This document shows positions 38,201 through 50,200 of a DNA stretch of 64,000 nt, one piece after another. A model generated the notes under the pieces. The model worked only from the letters and a program-made list of their open reading frames with translations, did not search any database and was not told where the DNA came from. The position numbers and the translations under genes are program-made. The DNA is from Tetrahymena thermophila SB210 (lineage: Eukaryota > Ciliophora > Oligohymenophorea > Hymenostomatida > Tetrahymenidae): assembly GCF_000189635.1 (NCBI RefSeq), contig NW_002476317.1, forward strand, positions 248,001 to 312,000, read 5' to 3'. How positions within the stretch are numbered: position 1 is the first letter of the stretch; the number at the start of each line of letters is the position of its first letter.

Positions 38201-41200
38201 TATTTTCACATAATCTAAAATATCATAAATTCGCATTAAAATAGCAAATAATTAAATAAATAATTTTAATTAAATTTAGTCATTGGGATTCACTGTAAAA
38301 GGTAGGATTTATGGTGGCTCTGGTCAATCTCTTTCGGAAATATAAAATAATATTTTATTAAATCCATCTTACTACGAAACTATAAATGGCAAGATAGTTA
38401 GCTAATTAATCGCCCTTTCTTCTGCTTCTTACAACTAAGCAACTAGAAATTTAATAGAAGCAGCATCTTAATATTTAATTTAGGTTATGTCAAGTTCCCA
38501 TAACTACCTTCTTAATGACGATATGATAAACCTCATTTATACTAAATTTGACTTAGAAAGATTCATATCTTCAAATATTCTTTAAAATCCTACTCGTAAA
38601 TTCACTTACTAATATAACCTATTGAGAAGTTTCAGCAGATGCACTGGCTTTTAACAAAAACTTCTTAGCGCTCTTCTTAACCTTCTCCCTTAAATTACAA
38701 CAAGATAAATCCCAGTCACTGAAAGCGGTTTGAGCATTTATTTAAGTCTCTTAAGATGGTGTTAACCTTAAAACGCTTCTAAAATATTCTTACAATTACT
38801 CAATCAACTTCATATAATTTCTAAAAAAGTATAAGAGAAAAAAGATTCCTATTATAATATTTTGACTTCAAGATTTGACATAAATACTTTATGCTTTGAA
38901 AAAAGTCTTTTCAGTGAGTTATTCCTTTCCAAAGAATATAAATATTCCCACAGTAATTTACAAGCAAAAGATAATAGCTACTTAAATTCTAAAGTTTACA
39001 TCACTGAAGATGTATTTGTTCACGAAATTTATATTGATCTCTAAAAGAAATATAACTTGAATGAAATATCCTTAGCATTTAATAGAAACTCTATTTATTA
39101 ATCCAGTTTTAGAGTGATTGTTTGGAAATTTTAAAATAATAAGTAAGAAATGCTAGTAGATGAATAATATGGAAGTGAGACTTTCGTCTAGTTGTCTAAC
39201 TACTCTCATGAAAGTTCATCTTTAAAATAATTTTAAAATAGAGAAGAAATCTCTACTTTGAAGTTGCTAGAAACAGCGGAAACCTCTTAAGTATCTTCAC
39301 GTTATCTTATTATCTAAGTAATTTTTTTTAAATAAAAAAATAAATATTTTAACATATATTTTACTTAATTTTAATTAGATCAATTTTAGTTTGAGACCTT
39401 TTATAGGTACTTCTAAATAATTGAGTGATATTCCTTTTTAGAATAACCATTTTAGACCATTAATATAAGGTGTACTTTCATAGGAAGAATCTAATGAATA
39501 AATTCCTTCATGTTTCCCATAAGATTTCGCTTCCTAATCAGTTGGCATTGATGCTGCAGGTGTCACAAAATCTAAAATCGATGCTGCAGGAGTCACAAAA
39601 TCAAAAACTGATGCTGGAAATTCTTAAATCAATAAGGAGCACTAAAGTTTAGCTATTCTTGATGAAATGCAAAATAAATTAAAAGCTTTACTCACAAATG
39701 AAGAAGCCCATAGAGACATTATAATTAAATAAGTTATTGAAATAGAAGAGGTATTAAAACAAAATTATTTACAAGAAAACTGTAGAAGGTTTAATAATAC
39801 TAATTAGTAAGCTGCACTTTCTAATGATTGCAATTTATCATATCTCTACACATTAGCTTATAGTTTTTCACAATTTTTAAGAAAAATTAATGAAGTCAAC
39901 AACAATTCAGAGGATAAAAAGAATAATTAATGGATTAATTCTGCTACAAACGGAAGAAATAATATTTTCCATGATGTGTTTGAAACTTTTGTAGTTTTTG
40001 ATAACAGTTTATTATCATAGGAAATTCTTACCCTCCTTGGAGAAGTTCTTATTGATAACTTAAGTGAAAAGGAATGGTTATAGTTTGTTTTTACTATTCT
40101 TAAAAGATATTTGATGCAACCAAAGTAAGCCACACTCCCTATAAACTAACTCTTCTCTCAAACAAATCTCATCAAAGCTTTAGACAGGATTTCTATACCT
40201 CTTGGAGAAGTATTGGCTTTCTTAGCTACCTAGTTAAACATTCCTATTGAAAATGTCATACTTGAAACTTAAGAAAGAGAAATTTCTTATGGATACCTTG
40301 CTCCTACTTTAGCTCTGTTATATAATGGATTCAAAAATATTCCTAAAATTAGCGTAATTAAATCATCATTTTTAGTTTTAAAATTTAGTTTATTTTTATT
40401 TTAAACAGATTAATTAGAGAGCTCAAAAAAATAAGGAAAATACAAACAATCAATCTGCTAATCCTAATAAGTTAGCTTAGGTTTTAGACCCAATGAGTTT
40501 AAAGCTCACAAAAAGTGTTTCTCGTGAATTAGAAAGAATAAATAATTAAAAAATTGTAAGTTAAGACCAAGAATAATCTTAATAAAATAAAATCAACTCA
40601 AAAGGATAGAATTCTGCTTAAAAGGAAGCAAAGTAATCAGATAAAAATGAAGAAGAGGAAGAAGATATTTTTATTGTCCTTCCCCCTGCTGGAGTAAAAA
40701 GAAGTGTATCTCACCCTTTGAAAAATGAAATCCAAAAGAGACAGTTGCAAAACGAGTCATAATTGCTAACATCTATTGAAGAGCAAGAAGATATTGTAAG
40801 ACTTGATTACGATGAATCTTTCAATGTTGCATTTTAAGTTTGTGTTTGGATTGTCGAGCACAAAAATAAGTTTGATAGCCAAGAGGAGTTCGTTTAACTT
40901 ATGAAACTATGCTTCAATCTTTTAGAATTAATCTCTTCCTTGTCTTCAATGAATGGAATTAAGAGAACTCTACTAGCAAATTCTTTTGATAATAACACCT
41001 TCTTTAAGCTTTATTTCTATGTCCTTTCTTCAGGTCACAAAGAAATCATTGCTCTACTCTCTCATTTAGTTTTATTATTATCCAATCCTCCTTCTTTCTC
41101 ATAGATAGATTGGGCTTCTTTGAATGTAATTTTATTTATTTAAATGTCAAAACTTTTTTAAAAATTTGCATTATATCAAACAGAAGGAAGAAAGAAGCTT

Positions 41201-44200
41201 CTTACTTAATGAGAAGTAAAGCTTAGAAGAAATACAACTCATATTGGTCTTCCAAATTGAATAAATTATGTAGTGGATGCTTGAGTACTCTATGTATCCT
41301 AGTTCTTCAAAAAATAACTTATATGGCATGATTCTCCAAAAGGAAATAGATTCAGAAGAATGGTCATCTCACTTATAATTTACTATGCAGCTTCTTCTTG
41401 AAGTGAATAAAACTTTGCAAGAAGAATTTAAGCATAAATCCTTTTTGGAAGCCTCTGCATCGAATCTTAGAAAGGGATCTTATGACTAGAATAGAAGAAG
41501 ATAGCAATCAGCTGAAAGAAGAAGCAAGAAAAACTCTTCTCCTAATTAAAATACAAATCAATCCTCTCAAAAAGAAGAAAATATTGATGATGCAGGTGAA
41601 GTTGAAGATGAAATAGCTGAAATAACTTAAAAAACATTTATGGCTACATCTCACGATCCTTCTTAATCTGTAGGTAGATAAATTTCTTAATAACAACAAC
41701 ACAATGCTAATACTAACGATTTGGTCCCTGTTGGCATCTCAAGATCTTTGAGTGTCCCAATTAATAAGCAGCAAATATTAACTCAATATACTAAACAATA
41801 AATGCTGGAGTTTGTTGATAAAAGCATCAGTGAGAGATCTTGCTCTCTTTCTTTGCGTACTGCTATCACACTCATAGATTTAATAGAAGCCTCTTCAACA
41901 GGTACTTAAGCTAATTAGATATACAACTCAAATGGAAAATTGTTAAGCTTTATTGATAATGCTTAAATATGGACTTTGCTATTTAAATTCATAGAGTAAT
42001 TAAAGCTCAAGTAAATACTTTCTTCAAAGCTTTTTGAAAGACTTGCTAATCTATTCTTTAACTATGAATTTTTAACCTCTAAGACTCTGCAATAGATGCT
42101 TCTCTCAAAATCCTATGATTTCCTTATGTTGACACAAAGTCTTTTTAATAAAATTACAAATGAAACTTAATCTCCTAACTTCCCACCTCATATGAGTGCT
42201 GTCCTAAACAGTCCTACTTTAGCTAGCAAGAGAGAATCTGCAGTTAAAGACCATAAATAATTCTGCTAACTTCTCTTGAATATTATTTTTGAACAGCTCA
42301 TCCCTGGCTTAACTTTAGAATCAACAATTACTTCCAGTCTTCCTTCAAAGAGAATATTTGTGTAAGACATACCTCAATAAATATCTTCAGTAATTGCTAA
42401 AAAAACAGGTATTTTATAAACAAGCTCAATCCACTATTTTATTATAAATGGATGGCTTGATATACTATTGACAAAGAGTACTCCTAAACCAGAATCATAC
42501 TACACATAACCTTAAAATGATGTATCATACTGTAAATTAAGCCCTCTAAGCGCAGCCTCTCTATTAGTGAATATTAGTTAATACTTATTAACTCATTGCA
42601 ACTTTGGTGGTTTAAGAGGTATTGAAATTTCAGACCATGAAGTTCTCATTAAATTATAAATTATTTCCATTCTAATATAAATCTTTACTCGCTCTTAAGT
42701 TTCTCCAACTACTAATACCTGCCCTTCTACTTCTTAGCCTTAATGTTTGAAGGAGTTATTTACAACATCTGATTATATTATCTAAGAAAAAATCACTAAC
42801 AGTCTTCAAAATTTAATAAAGTGGTACATCTTTAACAAGGTATATTTTTTTAAAAATCATATAATTCATCATTTTATTTAATATAAAACTTAATAAATTT
42901 AATAAATAGAGTAAAGAAACAAAAAATTCACCTTGTTCAGTTAGCTTGTCTTAAATTAGTTCATAAGTTATGAAGATCTTTGAAGCAACAACTGAATTTT
43001 AAAATATTGCAAAAATCTTCTTGAATGAATTAATTGTTGTTTGCAAAAATTTAGACAGAGTAATGAAAGAACAATTTAATAAAAATTAGATCAACGTTTT
43101 GATTGCTTAATAAATAACTGATAATGCTTCTTATTTATTAGAAACTATGTTTGATTTGTTAGTTTGTAATGACGAAATTGCTTCTTATGTGTCATTTTAA
43201 GTAAAGGGATTCTAGTTCCTCTTAGAAAAGATGGGATTAGAAAAAGTATAAAAAGCTAAAAGAGAAAAATTGACAATGCCTGAGTGTAAGCCAGCTTAGG
43301 AATCTAGTATAATTTGTGGATAAATTATACATAAGAATCCAAAGTATGAAATAGCTTCTTACATAGATTCATGCATTTTAGGAACATATTAATAGTCTCT
43401 CTCATAAGAGGAAAATGATAAATAAAACAAACTACCTGCAAACAAATAAGCTAACCAATAAAATAAAGAGTCTAGCGCAATATCTTCATCAGCTCCCAGT
43501 AGCCTTCTTATCCATAAAATACTCCCTGAAGAGTAGTGCTCTAAAGCTACTCTTATAAAAACTCCAGGATAGACTTGGATTAACAACCCTACAAATTGGA
43601 GTGAATAGAAAAATGGAGCTCTAAATCATAACTTGATATGGACATAAATGAATGGAAAACAACACTCAGAATGTTATTTAACTATTGAATTAGAAAATAA
43701 GGTATAAAAATTCTATTCAAATATCTATTTTACTTATTGAATTAACTAAATTTTATTTTATGTTTATTAGGTCTTCTTATCAAGCATTAAAATTGGCTTT
43801 AACTTGTACTGGGCTGACTATGAAGATAAAGTTCTTGGTATTCCATCAAGCATTTTAGTAGAATACACTAGCGATCTTTCTATACCCTTCAAGCCTCTTA
43901 CTCATTTATCTACAATTTAAGATTAAGGGTAATTAATTATTCATTAAATTTTTATAAATTTAAGTTAATTTATTTTTTTAATTTTTTTAAATAGATATGA
44001 AAACTTCAAAGTAAAAGTAGCAGCCAAAAACTTTGAAAGATTAAGAGAAGATGGAAATGGTGATGTTGAAAAGCTTCTTAGGGCTAACTATAATTAAGAG
44101 GTTAAATTCTTGCGCTTTAGATTTACTCGTCCTATTATCAACTTTATTGAAAATGGATCAGTATTATAAACTAAATTATTTGAAAATATTGCTATCTCAT

Positions 44201-47200
44201 TAAGCTTTATTAGTGTCATGGGTTACCATACTAATATATTGAACTCCTAATAAATAACAGAAAAGGTTATTTCTGAATAAGAGTCAAGTGCTATTAAGCT
44301 TATCGGAAAACTTTGCAATTAGTCTTTCTCTTCAACACTTAACTTGATAGCAAACAATGAATCAATATTAGATAAAATCAAACGCCACTTTGAAGTTATG
44401 AGTTTATTATTAGTAAATCATGAACACTGCTTAGCTCCTGTCTTCTTAGCTATTGCTGGAAATAACTAGGAAATGGGTGATTGGATTCTAACTAATTTCC
44501 TAGATCTTAATAAAGTTAGTTCTCATGCAAAGATGGTTAGCGAAATAGTATGCTCTTAGCTTTCTCATACTCATAAGAGAGTTCAAAAGGTTCATAATTT
44601 TGTCCTTTAATCTGCAGTAAAAGAAATACTTACTCTTCAAGAAGTATCGTCAAACCAATATCAAGCAGCTTTCCACTTCAATGCTCTTTTACCCTTCGCT
44701 GAAACCTGGGCAACATCTATCCATATAAGCGCTTTAGATTTTAGCACTTAAAATCATCTTGCAAGTGCCAGTGGGGAAAGTAATGAAAAATATAGCAAAT
44801 TACTTTTGCCTGTCACTCAAGAAATGATAAACAACCTTATCAAGCTGTATAAAATTTTCTACTAAACTTCTAAATACAAATTAATAATAAAAATCATAAT
44901 CACTGCTCTCAATTTACCAAGACCTTACGTTATAGCTGAAAATATATCATATGAAGAAGAAAAAGTTGTTAGAGAGAATCTTCTCCTTAACACTTTGAAT
45001 GAACTATGGGCATAATCTAAAACTGATTCTAAGTATCTAGAATTGATAGCTCCTCTCATTTTAAGTAATTAACGCGGAGTTGAATGGCTTCTACTTGACG
45101 AACAAAAGAAACTTTTGTAAATGTTAGGTTAATTGCTTAACTTAATTAAATAAAGCAACTCAAGCCAACAAAATATGCTTATTGACTATCTTAACTTCTT
45201 AAGTGCAATCACCACTAATACTACAATCTAAGAAGCTATATGCTCTCAAAAAATGCACATTAATTTCTACAACTGCTTAAAAGATAACAATAAAAATTCA
45301 ACAAAACTTATAAAAACATTCTAAGACCCTCACATGATTTCAATTATTGTTGAAATTTTGAAAAATGTAGCCTTGTCGTCTCCTGAATAGGCTAAAATCT
45401 TCGCTAAAGTGTTGAGTGATGATATAAAACTACTAACTTCTAAACGTGATATGATATACGTCACAAACCTTTTGGTTCCATTACTAAATTCTGAGAAAAC
45501 ATTGTCTGTTGCCTTCCATCCCTTCGATAGCTTTAGTAAATTTAAATTTTAAATTATTTATTTTATTTAATATTTTTTAAAATTTTAAAGGCAACAAATG
45601 GCTTGCAGAAGGTAAAAAGATCCTTGAATACAAGAGAGACAGAAAAGGATAATAATTACCTTAAGATCTTTCAAGTAAATCTGCATCAGTGTTATCTTCT
45701 AATTTAAAGAGACCAAATAGCATTCCTTCATTCGCAACTCAACTTGGAAAGAAAGAAGTTGTTAAAGGTATGTTCCCTTGCTGGGATACCTTAACTCAAA
45801 GTTTGACAACAAAATTACTTTGGAATGATAAATAGCGTGAAGCATTTAATAGAAATATTGAATTATTTACTAAAAAAACAAATTTATTCTCTCAACTTTC
45901 GCAACCTGTAAAAACTTAGGAGACTGATCCCACAAAGAAATTACCATAAATGTGCTATTAATGGTAGCTTGTTTAAGTTTAAGATAAAGATTGCGATCCC
46001 TCTATGCTTGAACTTGTTAAAGAAAATGTTTTAAAGCAAGGACCATTCTTAATTATAATTGAAGGCTACAATTAAGAACAAAAATGCGTTAGCGGTGTCT
46101 TTAGCAGCCAAAGTATCTAATTATAGAAAGTCGAGACTGAGTCTGGAGAGGCTTAGATTATTCCTCGCGCTGATGATAACTTTATCTTTTACTATGAAGA
46201 AAACTTCTAGATGCATTTCGATGTACCACCTGACAACAGCAAGCAGTTTGGTTCGTTGATGCTTATCGAAAAAACTGGAGCCGGACTTCAATTCTAATAT
46301 CTTGAAAATGAACGCATATTCATCAGTTATTAATAATAAATTCCTTCAGTTGTTGATATAAACTTACAAGAGATGACTCCTATCGACACTGATACTAAGA
46401 ATTTCCCAAAAGATGTACCTGCAGAATTCGAGCTAACAAAAGTTGAATATTGGGTCCTTAAACCAAAAGAGATTTAATCTAGTTTGCTTTTTTCATAGAA
46501 CACATCAAAGCATGCTAATTCATCTTCATTCTTACAAAATCTTCATAACAATTTACTTTTCTAATCTCAAAAGTAATTCATTTAATTTGATTTAAAATAA
46601 ATAATTTTATTATTTTTTTATTTAGCCTCAGCGCAAGTAGCATAGCCAACTACTATAGAGCTGTTCCAGTTTATTATATTCCAGAAAGTTTAGACATTGA
46701 AAAAATATTAAGCATGGTAAATGTTGGTGGTTTCTGGTTAAGCGATGAAGGAAAGAATACTCTTAGCTTTAAACTAAGACAAAATAAGAAGCATTAAATT
46801 TAATTGAATACCAAGCTCGCTGAAATAGCTAGTGAAGGAACAAGCTCAGATGGAGTTATAGATTTAGAGTTCGATGCCTTATAACTTTATGAAAATTGCA
46901 CAGAAATAACCAACCCATACTTGAATCCACTCACTAATAAGGTCGACTATTTACCTATAATGCCAATATTTGAAATGTTCTCTCAAGAAGGAGGAATATA
47001 ATAAATTATAGAAGTTATTTAAGCATCTTTGAAGTGTTGGAAAAATACTGAAAGAGCTGGAAAATGGGAAGTCTTTATGAAAGAACTTAAAAAATTCAGC
47101 TTACTTCCAAATTACTTTGGACTCTTTATGAAAAACAAAGATTGTATCGAGTTGTTATTTGAACTTTTAGCAGGGCTCCCTGATGAAATACCTTCATAAG

Positions 47201-50200
47201 ACGATAAAAATAAAAAACTTTCAGGAGGATATAATGTTCCCCCTACAACAGGCACTACTACAGTTACTTCAACAACAACAGCAACAACTACCACAACTAC
47301 AACTACAGCCACTACAACTGCTTCTGGAGCTATTAAAGATAAATAGAATGCTGCTGGATCTAAAAAGTGGGATGAAGAAGAGTAAAAAGCTGTTAATTAT
47401 AGTTACCAAGTGCTAAAAGATACATTTAAATTAGGATAAGATAATGCTGTTAGAGCTGCTGCTCTAGAACATGGACTTATTGAAGCCATTCTTGAAAAAA
47501 TAGCTTAAACTTCAAAAGAAATAAAGAGAACCTTTGTTGCTGATTCTACCTCAAATGAAGAAGAATAGGAAGATAATAATTTAACACTCACAAAATAAGC
47601 TTCAGAAGATGATGGTAAAAAGAAAATTGTACAGAAAAAAGGTATCGGTTATGGTTCAGACAATACTGGATAAAACCAAAAATGGAATACTAATGATTAT
47701 ATAGAATCTAAAAAGGCTAGATCTGAATCTCTCAAGAATCTTGTTGCAGTTTTAGTAAGAAAAATCATATTTTTTTCATTTTAAAATTAATATATTAAAA
47801 AATTTTTTTCTACTTTTAATAGGAAGCATTTTTGGACTTCAAAAACTGGGAACCACCAAAATTGTTAGTAGAATAACTGATGTCAAGTGCTCTATTACCT
47901 TTAGTAGAATCATCTTTAAGAAGTGGTTCTCTATTAGAAATGTCAAAGGATAAAGAATTGGTTTTCACTTATTTGAGTTTGTTGAGAGTCATTGCTAAAA
48001 ATAGTTGTTTAGTCCCTTGTTTATTGCCTCTTGATCCTAGATATATTCCTAAGCAAACTGAATCGGTACTCTTCCTTATTGGATAATTAAAGGATACTGC
48101 CAAAATTTTCTTAAGTTGCATGACTGCTAAGACTGATAACACATCTTCATAACAATAGTAAGAAGAGACCGCTAATTCTAAAAAATTAGCTGATGAAATT
48201 CTTTTAACATTTGAAGCAATTAACGACGCTTGCAAGCATTATCAATAAGAACATGAAGAAGAAGAAGATTTAAACAGCTAGCAAGATGCTATCAATTAGG
48301 TATTAGAATTACCCCTACCTTAAAAATATAAAATATTACTGTAAGATTTGAGGTTCGATTATACTTCATTCAAAAATGAGCAAGGAAAGTATAAGCACCA
48401 CTACTCTTCAAGTATCACAACTTCTTATACCCCTCCTTAAGCTAAAATGGTTCGTCTTGCTTAAGAATTAGCAGATTTATCAACTGCACTTCCTATTGAT
48501 CATACAAATTCTATATTTGTTAGATGCGATACAGATAGAGTAGATGTAATGAAATGTATGGTTATGGGTTCTAAGGGAACTCCATACGCACACGGAGCTT
48601 TTATTTTTGATGTATACTTCAGTGATGAATATCCTAACTAGCCTCCTAAATGCAATCTTGAAACAACTGGTGCTGGTAAAGTCAGATTTAATCCTAATTT
48701 GTATGCTTGTGGTAAAGTTTGTCTCTCTCTGCTTGGTAAAACTTATTTTCTTAAATTAAAATTAATTTTTTTTTTTTATAAAGGTACTTGGAGAGGTAAC
48801 GCTAGTGAGAATTGGGATCCTAAGATTAGTACTTTACTATAAATTTTAGTTAGTTTATAAGCAATTATTATGAGTGAAGAAGTATATTTCAATGAACCAG
48901 GATTTGAAGGAGAAGCTGGCTCTGAGGAAGGAGAGAGAAAGAATGAAGCTTATTCTAACATCGTTAGATATTGCAATATTAAATATGCTATGATAGATTA
49001 AATTAAAAATCCTCCTGAAGGTTTCTAAGCTGTTATTATGAGACACTTCTACCTTAAGAAGTAAGAAATTCTTGAAGAATGTTAAAAATGGATTAAATAC
49101 GCAGATGTAAGATAGGCTTCTTATGTTGGCTTAGTTAATGATCATAATAGCTCATGGTGTGCAGAATTCAAAACTAAATATCCATAAATGTTGCGTGAAG
49201 CAGTTACTGAACTAGAGGAAGTTCTTAATTCAATCCCACCTCCAAGCGCTTAAGAAACTAAACTTAAACTTAAAAACATCAAGAAGAAACCAAAGAAACT
49301 TGAAAAGAAGCAATAGTATGACATCACTTAAGGTGTTGCTAAAATTGACGACATTGATGTTAAGTACGATGATGAAGTAGAAGAAAAGAAAGAAGATAAT
49401 AAAGAAAAAGATTTTATTGATATTAATGATGAAAAAGTTAAGGATAGATGGAGCAGATATATTGGAGCTATGGGTATTGATGCCGTAGCTAAATAGTCTA
49501 AGTGTTCAGTATTCTTGAGCGGTTTAGGCTCTTTAGGTGTCGAAATCTCCAAGAATTTAGTCATGAGTGGTATTAAGAGACTTACTATACATGATTCTAA
49601 GAAAACTTAATTCAGTGATTTGTCAGGTATATTTATTTACTTTTTTTAAATTCATTTTATGGAAAAATTTTATTAAATTTTTAGGACAATTTTACTTGGG
49701 AGAAGAAGATATTGGTAAGAATAGGGCTGAATAAAGCTTAAAGAAAATCAGATAACTTAATCACTACGTCAAAGTAGATACAGCAATGCTTGACAAAGAG
49801 CTTCCTGAAACTGAAGAGGGATTAAAAGAAGACTTAAAATTGCACGATTACAATATTGTTGTTCTCACTGAAGTGCTTTCTATGAAAAAATAAATTTTAA
49901 TCAATGAATTCTGCCGCTCTAGAGGTATTAAATTTATTAGTGCTGATGTTTTAGGTCCTTGGTGTAGACTATTTAATGACTTTGGGGATAAATTCGAAGT
50001 CATTGATAAGAATGGAGAAGATCCTTAGGAAGTAATGATAAAAAATATAACTAATGCTGAAAAAGGTGTTGTTACTCTGCTTCCTGGAGTAAAACATCCT
50101 TTTGAAGATGGTGAGCATGTTATATTCTCAGAAGTCTTGGGAATGGAACTCTAATAAGAAAAAGGAAAAGAAGAAACTTAAACAATGACTATGATGGGTG

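Noticed and set aside
47112-47312. Val-rich minus-strand frame
   Set aside because: It is the complement of the Thr-rich tract in the giant gene.
48784-49626. E2 and E1 as two neighbouring genes
   Set aside because: There is no TGA, no intron and no spacer between the E2 core and the E1 start; one frame runs across the whole exon with gene-like composition.
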